From Litsea cubeba (lineage: Eukaryota; Streptophyta; Magnoliopsida; Laurales; Lauraceae), in the NCBI GenBank assembly GCA_012931725.1, contig CM022944.1, positions 116,555,717-116,619,716 of the forward strand: a stretch of DNA of 64,000 bases, in the 5' to 3' direction. The notes under the pieces are model-generated. The model was not told the origin of the DNA and searched no databases. It saw only the letters and a program-made list of their open reading frames with translations. A program made the position numbers and the translations under genes. Shown here piece by piece: positions 35,742 to 47,752 of the stretch (positions are counted from its first letter, which is position 1; each line of letters starts with the position of its first letter).

Positions 35742-37302
35742 TAGCAGGTGCACAAAAAATTCTTCGATCCGTAAAATTGATCCAATCTAATCCAATCCGC
35801 AGATTTTTAACCGATCCGAAGGTAAATAACTTGGTAATGGATTGAAAATCTTGTAATCCGTTAGCAACGGATCGATGACGGATTTCACCCTCAATCCGCG
35901 GATTAAATCCGATCCGATCCGTTGACATTAAATATAAATAAAAGAGGATTTTACCAAAAAAAAAAAAAAACGAATTAGGTGACAAGTGGACCGAAAAGAT
36001 GATTTTAATTAACATTGCACTAGATCAGTCATTTTTTCCAATAATGTTTTCTTTTTTTTTAGCACTTTCTACTAGCGTCTCTATCGACCTTAGTTTTATA
36101 ACGTTAAGGGTCTTAGAGACTCTGGTACGCTTATAAATTAACAAAACTCATCCCCATTCCATATTCTTGGTGAAAAAAACATAACACTCGACTTGCATGT
36201 GGCTTTAATGGTCTTCAAGAGGTGGGAATGACCTATGGAAGGGAAGCTCCCTCTTAGCAATCTCCTTTTTTGTGGCTACCATTATACTCTCCGGATTTCC
36301 TCCCTCTCTCTGTGCTATTCGTACCTCCCAAACAGCCTTCCCGATTTTCTTTTATTTAAACTCACACTTCATCTTATCTTCTTCTAGGTGTCTTTCCATT
36401 TATCCATCTTTGTACTTCAATTTTATCCATACCTTGTTTTTTTCTTCCATTCTCCTTTCTCATATTCCCCTTAGAATAACCTATCTTTTTTCTTTCGTTG
36501 AAAACGACCCCCCATGGATTGATTTCTCCAAATACAATGCAAACATCAGCAATAGCTCAAGAACCCACTAATTCTTTCGATCTTCTATCCAGGTTTGGTT
36601 GCTTGTTCCTCGATTCCAGATGCCTTTGGACCCTTAGCTCAAATGGGTCTTCTTCGATTCTCTTCAACTCCCTGTTTTTCGATGGGTTTGGGGCTTTGGA
36701 GCCTAAGGTCGTTGCTTCTCTTAGGCTGAGTAGAAGTGCTTATAGGTCTTCAAGAGGTAGGAATGACCTATGGAGGGGAAGCAAGTCGAGTGTCATCATT
36801 TTTTCAGCAAGAACAGGGAATGATGATGAGTTCCATTCCTTTATAATCCTACACCGCTCGTTATAAAACTAAGGTCGATAGGGACGCTAGTAGAAAGTGC
36901 TAAAAAAAAAAACACGTTTTCAAGGTAAAATGATCGATCTGGTGCATGGTCAGTTAAAATAATCTTTTCGGTCCATTGGTCACCTATTCTGTTTTTTTTT
37001 TTTTAATCTCCTAAATAAAAATGATTAAGGGGTCTAAATATAAGTTAAGATGTCTAAATATAAAATAAGAAAAAAAAAGTTAACGGGTCAAATATGAAAT
37101 TTTTTACCACATGTTTGATATCTTTCTTTTAACATTAGATTGAACGGATTAATCTGATCCGATCCGGTCCTCTACGGATCTGATTGGATCGATTTTTAAC
37201 AGCCATGGATTGATGACGGATTCCAAATCCATCAATCCGTAGGTAAAGGATTGGTGATGGATTTGGCCCAATCCGCACCAATTTGATCCGTGTACACCCC
37301 TA
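35742..37302. mobile_element. Probable hAT MITE split by a MULE
   Basis: The arms 35742-35943 and 37012-37302 are imperfect inverted repeats rich in ATCCGATCC-type text, and the right end is GTACACCCCTA. The left end (TAGCAGGTGCAC) is worn. Both flanks carry TAGCAACTAGCA, but an exact 8-bp duplication next to the ends is not clear. The MULE at 35944-37011 sits inside it. Confidence 0.5.
35944..37011. mobile_element. Mutator-like element with long TIRs and a gene-like interior (Pack-MULE candidate)
   Basis: The 9-bp target duplication TAAATAAAA lies at 35935-35943 and 37012-37020. Inverted repeats of about 230-255 bp start GAGGATTTTACC (left) and GGAGATTAAAA (right, complement) and share GGACCGAAAAGAT, GATCAGTCATTTT, AGCACTTTCTACTAGCGTC and CACTCGACTTGC. 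The ~580 bp interior has no transposase. It holds an open frame 36498-36866 and a 38-bp direct repeat (TCTTCAAGAGGT-GGAATGACC at 36212 and 36748). Interior GC content is gene-like, suggesting a captured gene piece whose source I do not recognise. Confidence 0.85.
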
Positions 37303-38154
37303 GCACATAGCAACTAGCAACTAGAAAGTGAACCTTGATTGGGCTTGTGCTGGTTTGGGTTGGGCTCAGTTCTAGTGTCTGGAACCTGCATGAATTTCGA
37401 ATAGGTCCCACTCTACAACAAGATTTTTAAAAATATCCTAGATTCTCACTAGTTATGAATTCCTTATTTAAAAGTTTTGGATTAGTTTTTCAGTTAAGCC
37501 TCAAATCTTATTTTCGACAACAATGTATTTCAAAGTTTTCTTTTCTTTATTTTATTTGCTACATTGGGCTACTGGTCTATCTCGGATTGATGGTTCCACT
37601 TGATGACCCAAAGATCGATCCCTAAATATGAATGAGACTAGGTGCCAACACCACTCAATATGAGTGTGTTGTCAAGGTTCAAAAAGAAATTATAATGATT
37701 AGTGCCCTTATTTAAAATTAAAATGTAGGCTTCTATAATTCATTTTCGCTCTTCTAATTACCTCCCACAATCCACTACCACTCATCTACTTCTAGCCCTT
37801 TTTATGAATTTTTTAAATAACAATTGATGAGATTCTTTTATTGACAATTGATGAAGACTTTAGGGTTTTTTTAGAGATTTTCCTTAAGCTGATGCTCTTA
37901 ATCACGCATGCTAAAAATAGATACAATGCTTAATTAGAGGGTATTAATAAAATGCAGTTACCAACTATTGACAAAAAATCTTAAGAGGGTCAGCTTGTGC
38001 CTCCTTAGCTCATGATCACTCTATCAATTGAATTTGGGATGACTTTTTAGGCTTATAGATTGGGGCTATGCCTGATATTTTAGCCCCAAAGCAACATAGG
38101 TTTAGTCCGTACACTATATTAGCCTCAATATAAATGGCCCAACCCATGCAAACA
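37012..38154. other. Intergenic DNA between two transposons
   Basis: 37012-37302 is the right arm of the probable hAT MITE. From 37303 to 38154 the sequence is AT-rich with no ORF, repeat border or RNA gene that I can support. Confidence 0.6.
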
Positions 38155-38278
38155 ATTTTTTTGCTAATTAGTAAATTGTATTAAGAAAGAAGGAGGAGAT
38201 ACAAAGGGCAAAAAAAAAAAAGGGCCTAATAGGCCACAACAAAACAGCAAACAAGCTAAACATAGCAAAAGAATAACA

Positions 38279-40159
38279 TTAGGCGATGCCCAAAAATACC
38301 AGAATAAGATGATTGTATATGGAAACCTTTGTTGAAGATTGAGGTATGATCATACCTTTGATGCGATTCTCAAGAATTACCTTTGCACGCATTAAGGTAG
38401 CCTTTCGATTATTGTGCTTGGAGTCGTTGAGAAGAAACCAAAGGGTAGAGATGGCATGGAAGAAGATTGCAGCTAGCCCATTTTCTTCGTGAGACATCTC
38501 CACCTGCTGAGACAAGTTCCCAAATAGCTGCAGCTGAAAAAGGAGCAGGCTGGGCACGGCCACAAGGACGAAGGAGCCAGGACCAAAGAGCGTTAGCCAA
38601 CTCATAGGAGAAGAATAGATGGAGATCTGATTCTTCACAAAGATGACAAGTATAACATCTAGAAGCCATGAAGCATCCTTTAGTTTTAGCCACATAGTAT
38701 GTTGGAGTTTTCCTAAGGAGAAGACGCCAAGGATCAAAATATGCCAACCGAGGATTCACAAGCTTGTTCTAGATAAGACCTGTCCAAGGAAGATCAGTAG
38801 CTCGGGTTCTCAGGAGGTTCCAAGTATCCATCCAAGAAATAGTATCCATAGAAGAGCTATCAAGAACCAAGCTATCACTAGTGGATATAAGCAGGAAGTC
38901 CTTCAGAGAATCCGACAAATTTGAAGGAAAATTCCAGGCATTCTCATGGATAAGGTCAGTAACCCTGTCATAAGGAGAGAAATGAATAGAAGGGAATCTA
39001 GATGAGATAGAATTAGGGCTGTCAAAATGCCACACGACACAAACCCACACGATATTAATGGGTTCGAGTGGGCTCTTAATGGGTTCAGGTCGTTAACGGT
39101 CAACTCGTTAACACGTTAAGTTAACGGGTCGTATACGAATTAAGCCTAGTAACCCGTTAATAACCCGCTTAACTCGTTAGATTTTTTTTAATCCCTAAGT
39201 ATAGCTAGAATTAATTTATATTCATAAAGAAGAAATTAAAATTTATTATTTTATAGTGGGGTTTTAGTTGGGATCCACTTGAGATCCTCACTTACAGTTT
39301 TGTGTGGTTTATATAATTTTCTCCTTATATATTTTTGTATGGATTTTCTTTTAATTTTCAAAATGGCTTAATTACTTAACGGGTTGGGTCGTATAACCCG
39401 ATTAATTACTTAATGGGTTGGGTCGTGTAACCCGTTAAATTAATGGGTCGTATTCGAATTTGATTTTTTGACCCGTTAAGTTAACGGGTCGTATACGGGT
39501 TGAGGTGATTTTAACACGAATTCGCTAACCCGTAATCCGAATTCGTTAACACGACACGATTGACAGCCCTAGATAGAATCATAGTCAATCTAGTGATCAA
39601 ACCATAGGCAAATAGAAAGCCCATTACCAACCTTCCACTTGCTGCCTTGGTGCAAAAAAAGGGTCAAGGAGCGCAGTCTTCTCCAAATGCAAGATCTACC
39701 AATAGAGTTACCAGAAAACCAAATAGAAGATTCCTTGAAATATCTAGCACGAAACCAAACTGCCCACAAGGAGTCCATCGTGGCTGCAGACCAACCCAAT
39801 TTGAGAAAACGAGCCTCATTGAACTCCTTAAATCCTCTGCAGCCCAAGCCCACCCTCTTGTTTTGGTAAACAATTAGTCTCTCATTTGACAAGGTTGCTT
39901 CTTGTAGTCTCCGAAGAACCTGACCATCAAAAGTTCCTCATAAGTCTCTCGATGGAGAGACAAGTTTTGCTAGGAATTGGAATAACTAGCAAGATATGAA
40001 GAGGAATGGAAGAGAGGACATGTTTGACCAGGGTAAGTCTACCTACAAATGAGAGACATCTGAGCTTCCATCTAGACAACCTGGTTCTGATGGGGTCCAA
40101 GATCTTATTAAAAAACCTACGTCTTAGACTTCCAAAGAAAAGAGGAACTTTGAGGCAAG
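38279..40159 (-). pseudogene. LINE ORF2 C-terminal part
   Basis: Continues directly from the piece across the solo LTR (SAY joined to LKVPLFFG across the site). It includes the thumb/connection region and the Cys/His zf-RVT-like segment near the C-terminus (CYTCHLCEESDLHLFF). It is interrupted by the hAT MITE at 39014-39571 and by stops and shifts. Confidence 0.85.
39014..39571. mobile_element. hAT MITE with TAGGGCTGTCAA ends
   Basis: Ends TAGGGCTGTCAA and TTGACAGCCCTA are perfect 12-bp inverted repeats. The 8-bp duplication GATAGAAT lies at 39006-39013 and 39572-39579. The interior repeats AACGGGTCGTAT and its complement many times (about 39110-39200 and 39370-39550), so the 558 bp can fold back. 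No coding capacity. It sits inside the LINE. Confidence 0.92.
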
Positions 40160-41700
40160 TGATTGACACTTAAATGTAGCAACTTTTAACCGCAAGACTA
40201 CGGTGTCGTCAAGTAGTAAAGGACTAAAGAGTCCGGATTATCGATCCCACGAAGAGAGAATGGAACAAGCAATTAATCCAATTAAAGGAGAATTGAACTA
40301 AGATATAGCTAATATAGACAATTGAAGTAAATAGTTAAAATTATTAAATTATGCAATGTAAATAATTAATTAACAATATAAAATATGAAGTCAATTGGAT
40401 CTAAGCTAATCTAACAAGCTACACTAAACTAGTATGTGATTGGTGGAAATAGAAGATTTAAGGTGAAGATGTGGTGTGAAATGTGTAGGATTTTAAAACA
40501 AGTTATGTAAGATGTAGATCTAACAATCTAGAAGTGAAAATAACAAATCAAACAAAGATTAAAATTAACAACAATCAAGATAAGAGATTAGGCAATCCAA
40601 AATCCACTAAGTAAATACATGTTCTAATTCAACTCCCAAATCTATAATCCAATTAGCAATCTCTTGCCTAATTGGATTGGATGATATAACAATGAAGATC
40701 AAAGTAAAAGAAAATCAAAGGCCAAGATCCTAAATCATCATCTAGCTATCCTAATAATAAATCATCAAAATCAAGCTACAAAAGATCACAGATAAGGGGT
40801 CTAGAGCATGCTATGTGAGAGAACTTAATCCAACTACAAAGCATCAATTGAGATTATCCAAGCATCAAGTGTAGAGATAGGGCATGAACATGAAAGAAAT
40901 TAGAACAATTAGATCTAAAATCTACTAATTAATCAAGGCACAAGTAAGGAATTTAAACTAAAATATGCATGTAATTGAACTAATCACATTACTTAGCCTC
41001 AAAAGGAGAGCCTAATCCAAGAGATTTAGCCACTAAATATCAAGAAAGAGCTCCAAATCTTCATTAATGATCTTCAATTACACACACTCTCTCTAAGGTA
41101 AAATAAAATTGCTAAAAGACTAACTTGCCACAAGATCCCCTCTTCTCTTTATAGAAACTTTGAAGACATTTGATTGGCTCATTTCCGTTCACAGCAATAA
41201 ACTTTCTTTCCAAAAGCATATGCCTTTTTGCTGCTTGTGGTCCTTCATTTTAGAGGCTTTTGATTGGCTCATATCCTTTCACATGGATGCTTTTGTTAGG
41301 ATTTGAACCCATAACCTATTTCATAGGTACCCAAGTTCTAACCAATACACCAACTACTCCTTTGTGTTAGAAAATGACTTCTTTTATCCTTAAAGTCTTA
41401 TCTTATTATTTTGAAATTCTTCAACACTTCATCAAGATTTTTTCATGTAATTTCTTTATTGAAATCTCTTCTTGATGCCTCGGGACACTAGCCGGAAGGT
41501 TGGGTAGTCATGGGGTCCACCTACACAAGAAAAATTATATAAAAATGCAGTATAAATAATCGGATTTATGCATGATAATCCGATAATCCGTTTAATGTGA
41601 TAATGATAAAATCTCTGTGTAAAGCAAATGATATGCATATGAGATGCTGATAAAACCCAGACTAATGAATGGTAAAATATGCAATATCCAACACCCATCA
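40160..41700 (-). mobile_element. Solo LTR inserted in the LINE
   Basis: A 1541-bp block with TG...CA ends (minus strand TGATGGGTG to GTGTCAATCA) interrupts the LINE frame. It is flanked by a 5-bp duplication with one mismatch, GCAAG (40155-40159) and GTAAG (41701-41705). It has no internal domains and no second LTR. The end region with GGGATCGATAATCCGGACTC (minus strand, near 40230) resembles the 3' part of plant LTRs. Orientation is inferred from that. Unequal recombination between two LTRs would leave this product. Confidence 0.8.
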
Positions 41701-43447
41701 GTAAGCAGAGGGAGGAGTGGCACGAGAGATGGACAGTAGATCAACTATCAAATTAGCTCTCCTAGTAGAGATCTTGCCCACAAATAACTGGCTATTCTAA
41801 AGGTTGAAAAACTGCCCCGAAGAATCTTGATGTAAGTTGAGAAGAGCCTAAAGACTTCTCAAACTTCTCTTGGTGGCCTTTAAGAAGAACATAATGTCAT
41901 CATCATATAACAAGTGGCAGGGAGACGAAGGAACCAGAGAAATCGAAACAATTCTGCCCTCTTTTCTTAGAATTTCCACTTTGAGACTGAGAATCTCTTT
42001 TGCTACGATGAAGAGATAAGGCGAAAGAGACCTTGCCGCATACCACACGAAGAACTAAAAAACCCATAAGGAGTCCTGTTGATAAGGATGGAGCTTCTCC
42101 CAGTGCAAACCAATTCTCTAATCAAGTTAATCTACTCAGAAGATAAATTAAAGAACTCAAGAGCCCCTAAAGAGGAAATTCCATTGCAACTTGTCAAAAG
42201 CCTTGGTGATGTCCAATTTTTCGCACACCGAGCCACCACTAACCTTGGAGTTCAATTTTTGGAAAAGGTCATGAGTTAGAGCAACATGGAGATGGATGGT
42301 TCTACTTCTAACAAAAGCAGCTTGGTGCTTAGATATAAGAAGGGGAAGGATATCCGAAAGTCTGTCAGCCAATATTTTAAAGATGATTTTGTAAGAGAAG
42401 CTTAAAAGGCTAATTGGATGAAAATCAATAAAAGAAACAAGGGACTGTTTTTTTTTGGGATGAGGGTTAGGAAATGGGCATTGGTAGCTCTCAATAGCCT
42501 ATCTGGAGAAGAAATGGATGATCGCAACAAATACATCGTGGCCAACTATACTCCAGCAGCTAGCGAAAAAAGCACCAGAAAATCCATCAGGCCTAAGAGA
42601 ACTTTTTCTCTTTAGCTGAAAGACAGCCTCCCGAAACTCAATTAGGGAGGGGACTGCAGTGAGACTGGTATTTTGCTCCATAAAAACAGAGGTCCCAACC
42701 ATATTGAAAAGGTCTTCATTTGGGGTGATGGGAGGAGACTGCATCAAGTTTGAAAAAAATAGAGCTCAGCTTGATCTCTGATATGACCTTCACCCACAAA
42801 GAAATTATCATCCACTCTGATTCTATCAATCCGGTTGAAGACACCCCTGGACTTAGTAGATTGGTGAAAGAATTTGGTATTCCTATCACAATCTCGAAGC
42901 CACTTGATTTTAGACCGCAACCTCCAAAGATTAAATTCTGCCTTGAGCCAATTATGGAGGGAAGAGACTTGGCTGCACTTAGCTCCAAAAGAGAAGCCTC
43001 TTAAGGATTAGCATCAAGAGCTTGCTGACAGACCAGTACAACCAATTTTTCTTCAAAAATTCTGACTTTCAATTGCCAAAAAGTGTCTTTGTTCCAAGCC
43101 TTAAGATTGTTCTTGAGAACTTTCAGTTTTTAAGCTAACACAAACTGAGGATTCCCTCTGCAGCAGGTAGCCCAACTATCATGAACCACCTTGGAGAAAG
43201 AACCATGAGACAGCCGCATGGCTTCAAATTTAAAAGGGATATTAACAGGAGAAAGACGGGTTCTGTGGGAGAGAAGGAGGGGACTATGATCTGAGGAGAG
43301 TCTTGGAAGGTGGGTAACTATGGGGTCAACAAAATTATCCAGCCAGCTAGAATTGGAGAATGCGCGGTCCAGCCTAGCAGCCATGTAAGATTTACCATGT
43401 CTGTTGTTTGCACAAGTGAAAGAGTTACAATGTGTTTGGGTCCTCAT
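41701..43447 (-). pseudogene. LINE ORF2 endonuclease/RT part
   Basis: The N-terminal half of the remaining LINE ORF2: the end of the apurinic-type endonuclease domain, then reverse transcriptase motifs. The catalytic loop reads YDDDI where active plant L1 elements usually have FADD. At least four frame breaks separate the pieces. The last residues before the solo LTR are ISRATPPSAY. Confidence 0.85.
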
Positions 43448-44571
43448 TATAGTTAAGTAAATTCACATGTAAATGAAGTTTTATAAATTAAGATGGCACC
43501 TGTTTATCCAAATCATAGGTAAAAAAAAATATTAAATCCAGGTCACAAATAAAAAAAATCAAATTCAGGTTCAAAACATATTATATCCAGGTCACATGTA
43601 AAAAAAATCAAATTCAGGTTCAAAACATATTATAGGATTAAGTCAGGTATGATTCCAAATCCATGTATATTCCAACCTGAGGACCTGAACCATAAACATT
43701 ATAGCATGTGTACCAAATAAAGGTAGAGTCAAAACGAAACCATGTACTATTTTTTTACCTAGATTGAAAAACATGATCGATTTATTTATTTAATTATTTT
43801 TGTGACCCTACAACTTTGGATCCATCTAATTGATTAAGTTCTGGATCCAAATCCAGATCCTTCATTTAAAAAAATCTCTTGATCTGAAAACAACACGGTT
43901 TCATCCTAGATCCAACCCATTGGCAATGCCAACAACATGGTTCCATCCCATCATAGGTAACTCAAGTATTATTACTCACAGGTGAGTGCGTTCAAGGACA
44001 AAAGTGGTTTGGGCTCATGAGGACCTCAAAACCTAGACCCACATTTAAAAGGGGTCGGACAGTACATACTTATTTTATTAATTGGTCGAACCTATCCGGT
44101 TCATAGGTAGCCTAGGACCCATTTTTTCCTCAGGGCCTATTTGTTTTCACTAAAATATATGAATTTTTTTTTTGAGCGGTTAAAAACGTAGAAGAAATAT
44201 TAAATATTCATTTCACATTCTTTGATTCTATTTTGATAAAAGGAAAGGTAATTTGATGTTAATTTTAAAATATATCTTTGATCCTTTTTTTTTTAATAAT
44301 CTTTAAGACTGAATTCCTATGTATTTTAGTGCAAAGAATCCACCGGTGGTTGCAACCATACACCCAATAACTAAATGGCTAGATTTGGACCTAACTTCGA
44401 ACCGAGCCCATTCACAAAAAACTAGGCCCCTATTTATTTAGGTTAATATGCATAAGAATTAAATTCATTGTGTGGTTAAAAATGCAAAATTAAAAACGAA
44501 TTTTCAAAAATGAGCACAAAATAATACTATTTTATTTTCCTCAAAGAAAATATTATTTTATATTAATTTTT
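43448..44571. other. Intergenic DNA with a short tandem duplication
   Basis: AT-rich, no gene seen. At 43535-43635 a ~49 bp phrase beginning ATCCAGGTCACA and running through AAAAAAATCAAATTCAGGTT to CATATTAT is present twice. Confidence 0.6.
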
Positions 44572-45338
44572 AGGGAAAACTATCGGAAAAGTCCCCTTAG
44601 TATGTCATTGGTAGGATGATAACCCACTAGGAGTTTAGAGACGGGAGGGGTTCTTTGGGTGTGTTTTAGTCTCTCTTTTTTTGTCATTTAGGACATTGTC
44701 GATATCGACCACTCTGTACAAGTTGTTATTGATTTGCATAACTCAAATAAAAAGTGGGGTTTTCTTTGTTTGTTGCCGGTACTGCTCTAGAGTAGTGGAA
44801 GTGGCTAGGAGAGGCAGGGAGAGGGATGATATGAAGAAATGGAGGGCGTCGATCATGGGGTCGTCTTCGTCGGAGGAGGAGGGATGATTGCCATGGAGGG
44901 AGGGAGGAAGAGGAGGGAGAAGAGGGAAGGGGAGACGGAGCTAAAGTTGTAGGAGGAGAAGAGGAAGAGGGCCCGAGCCTATAGGTGGTGGGGGAGGGAG
45001 GGGATGAAAGCCAGGGACCTGCAGATATAAGGGGAGTGAGAGGAGGCGAGGTTGGATGATCCTTAGGTGAACTTGCAGATTCAACGTTAATGTCGTCTTT
45101 TTTTTTTTTATTCGCGATATTGTCGATAACGACAACTTTTATCTGTTCCAGCGCTGCTGACTTACAACTTTTAATTCATCCTACCGACGAAACTATCTTA
45201 AGTTGTCGCTATCGACAACTTTTATCTGTTCTTGTGAATTTCGAAGGCTGTGGAAATGACAACAATAACATCAAACAACTTCATGCAATTCATAATAAAC
45301 AACTCCTTTATCAATCCACCCCCAACATAGCAAACCCC

Positions 45339-45370
<32 letters not shown>

Positions 45371-47332
45371 TTCTCTTTCTTCTCCTCTTTGGCAGCAGCT
45401 GACAACCTGCTTGTCACTCATTTATCAATCATTCTATATACATGCATTCAACCATTCTATATACATATTGTGGAACTCTAACACATACATTCAACCATTC
45501 TATATACAATCTGCTGACAGTAAAGAAAAAATACCATCAAACGCAAAGCATACATGATCCAACAAAAGGATTCTATATAGAAATACAATTCATTATGTAC
45601 AATGGCAAAAGGAGGCTAAGTACAAGTCTATCAACCTGACAGACTGATGAAACATAACCATATCAAAGCCAATGTTACAATTTTCAATAAAAAAAAGTAC
45701 AACAAAGAGGTAGCCCTATAAGCAGTATCCACCAAAAAGTGAAGAAAACAAAATAGGGATACCATGAAAATAAGAGAGCATACCTATGAAAATTGAGAGG
45801 CCGGCAACCTGGGATACCATTTTCTAGCATGGTTGAAGATATATTTCACCAAACAACTACCAGACTATAACTTTTATCTAATAGCTAATCGACTGGTTTG
45901 CATGGTTTTATAGTGTGAATCCAATATATTAAACTCAACTTATGGTCATTAGGAATGTCTTAAAAAGCAAACACCATGGAATAACATATGCCACCGTTCA
46001 ACTACAAGACACATTACATCAAACACCTACAAGGCAACAACATATGCCTCTCTTTAACTACGAGACATATTTCATCAACTACAAAGAATCCAGAAATTGG
46101 TATAATTTCAGAAGAGATAATACAAAAAATATCCTAGACATGTAGTTTACAAATCTCACTCTACTCAAGAGGGACCACAAAAAAACCACCATCCATACAG
46201 CCAAAGAATCAAACTTACATTTAATTTCTAGTGATTTAATCTACACATAACATAAACAAGGAAAACAACCATCATTTCCTAAAAGACTTCTGATGGAAAC
46301 ATCTAAAAAAAGCCTAATTTCTCAAACAACTTCAGCAGAATCAAGAATTTCAATAGGCTCTCAACATTCTTCAATCAATAGCCTTTAATCCCCCATGGCA
46401 CAAAGACACCAACAGAGTGTTATAAGCGACCACATCTACAGCGCAACCTCTCTTAAGCATTTTGTCGAACACCCTCAAGGCGTCCTCCCCATTTCCACGA
46501 TTGCCCCATCCCTTCATCAAAATGTTGTAACTCTTCGCCCTTGACTCGAACTCTGACTTCACCTCCTCAAAGAACTCCTCCGCCTGCCCAACAAGGCCAT
46601 TTCGACATAGAACCGAAAGCAAAAGATTGAGATCGTCGACGCGCGCTTGGAGGCCAAATTCACCCATCTTCGAAAAAGCCCTAACGGCATCCAGCGGCAA
46701 CTTTGCACGGTAGTAAGATCTGAACATGACCCAGAAAATATCCGGCCTAATCTCGACACCCCCATCTCTCATCTCCGAGAGATAGTCCCAAATCAAAGGG
46801 AATTCTCTGGAACTGCCCAAAATATCCGTAAGGATGTGGTAGCTCTCTCTGCTGTGGAAAAAATCCGGAACTTTGGCGGCCCAGAGGAAGAATCGGTGGC
46901 TCGAGACTGCGAGATTTCGGCAGCGTTTGAGGACTTGCTTGACAGAGTTGGTGGAGATCTTGGAGGAGAAGGGTTGAAGGGCGGATTCGAGAGATGTGAG
47001 GGTTTAGGTGGTGAAGGAGATGATGGGTTAGTGTTTTGATTCGATGGCAAGAAAGGAGTAGTGCTCGAACGGCCATTGCAGGGGAGAAACCAGGACTTCC
47101 CATTTTTAAATTTTTCCTTCCTTCCTAAAATGGATCGAGAGACCATTTCTTGAGCACGAGTTGCAGTCGATGAAAAAGGTCTGCATGTATAAATGGTTTA
47201 TGCATATTGGTCGATATCGACAACTATATTGTCGATATCGACAACATATCTAAACGACAAAAAAATGACCCTTCCTGCTGGGTCCTTTCCTTACTCATGA
47301 CTCACTATGAGGATTTTTCAGGTAGTTTTCTC
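44572..47332. mobile_element. TIR element carrying a PPR gene fragment (Pack-type)
   Basis: Left 44572-44715 and right 47205-47332 are inverted repeats of about 70 percent identity by eye. They share GAAAACTA-C, GAAAA-TCC, TTTTTTTGTC-TTTAG and the palindrome TGTCGATATCGAC. Inside are CT-rich and proline-like frames, a C homopolymer at about 45341-45370, further GTCG-TA-CGACAACTTTT motifs (45120-45225) and the 5' part of a PPR gene. No transposase. A clear 9-bp duplication was not found because both flanks are T/A-rich, so the assignment to Mutator-like elements is tentative. Confidence 0.65.
46371..47076 (-). pseudogene. PPR protein N-terminal fragment, frameshifted and truncated
   Basis: Begins MAVRALLLSCHRIKTLTH, a mitochondrial-presequence-like start. 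After a one-base frame change near 47000 it continues as LTSLESALQPFSSKIS, NSVKQVLKRC, FFLWAAKVPDF and SYHILTDILG. PPR repeats follow (DIFWVMFRSYYRAKLPLDAV, LNLLLSVLCRNGLVGQAEEF, SYNILMKGWGNRGNGEDALR, AYNTLLVSLCHGG) and it stops at 46371. Full PPR proteins have many more repeats, so only about the first 220 codons are here. They would act in organelle RNA processing. Its place between inverted repeats suggests capture by a transposon. Confidence 0.8.
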
Positions 47333-47341
47333 TTTTTAAAA

Positions 47342-47528
47342 GAGGATTTTACTAAAAGTCGCTAGGGACTCTTAACGTTATAAAACAAAGGTAGACAAAA
47401 ACGCTAATGGAAAGTGCTAAAAAAAACATGTTTTCGGGCAAAATGACTGATTTAAAGTAAGATCAGTTAAAATCATCTTTTTGGTCTGCTTACCTAATTT
47501 ATTTATTTATTTTTTTTATAAAATCCTC
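47342..47528. mobile_element. Small MULE-derived MITE
   Basis: The 9-bp target duplication TTTTTAAAA lies at 47333-47341 and 47529-47537. Ends are GAGGATTTTA and TAAAATCCTC. Inner text (AACGTTATAAAAC, GGAAAGTGCTAAAAAA, GATCAGTTAAAATCATC) matches the TIRs of the element at 35944-37011, so the two are family members. It abuts the TIR element at 44572-47332. Confidence 0.88.
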
Positions 47529-47639
47529 TTTTTAAAATTTCATCCTTAATATTCATTGTTAACCATTTTATGAATTCAATTTCTATGTAGTTGAACAAAA
47601 CAAGGGTAAGGGGTAGGCCCACTTCTTGGCTGATACAAT

Positions 47640-47752
47640 TTGCAAATCCTTTCATAAGAGAGAGACCATTTATATCTGTTTAGGGTTTCGAATCCGATTC
47701 CATTCCCGATCTGCTGTTGCTTCGATCCTCGCACCCTTCTCGAGTCCGCAGA
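47640..47752 (+). other. Probable 5' non-coding exon of the SR45a-like gene
   Basis: ATTTATATCTG followed by GTTTAGGGTTTCG and CT-rich leader text is typical of a plant transcription start, and GCAGA|GTACGTCTC at 47752 is a plausible donor. The first coding exon lies 2.7 kb downstream with an acceptor just before its ATG. The link is inferred from position and strand. Confidence 0.45.

Larger units (their letters stand above)
38155..43447 (-). mobile_element. L1-type LINE, 5'-truncated and split by two insertions
   Basis: Minus-strand fragments follow in LINE order from high to low coordinates. Endonuclease C-terminus with AARLDRAFSNSSWL and SSDHSPLLL is at 43130-43447. Reverse transcriptase pieces follow: PDGFSGAFF (42499-42747), KHQAAFVRSRTI and LDITKAFDKLQW (42157-42372), and YDDDIMFF (41848-42048). 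The post-RT part is VPLFFGSLRRRF and WKLRCLSFVGRLTLVK (39927-40169), then LKLGWSAATMDSLWAVWFRARYF (39590-39892), then a zf-RVT-like C.LCEESDLHLFF stretch (38279-38759). A short A-run ends it near 38155. Many frameshifts and stops. The solo LTR at 40160-41700 and the MITE at 39014-39571 interrupt it. Confidence 0.9.

Noticed and set aside
45090..45557. 155-residue ORF with NNIKQLHAIHNKQLL
   Set aside because: It faintly recalls a PPR N-terminus but crosses a C homopolymer and low-complexity text; too weak to call.
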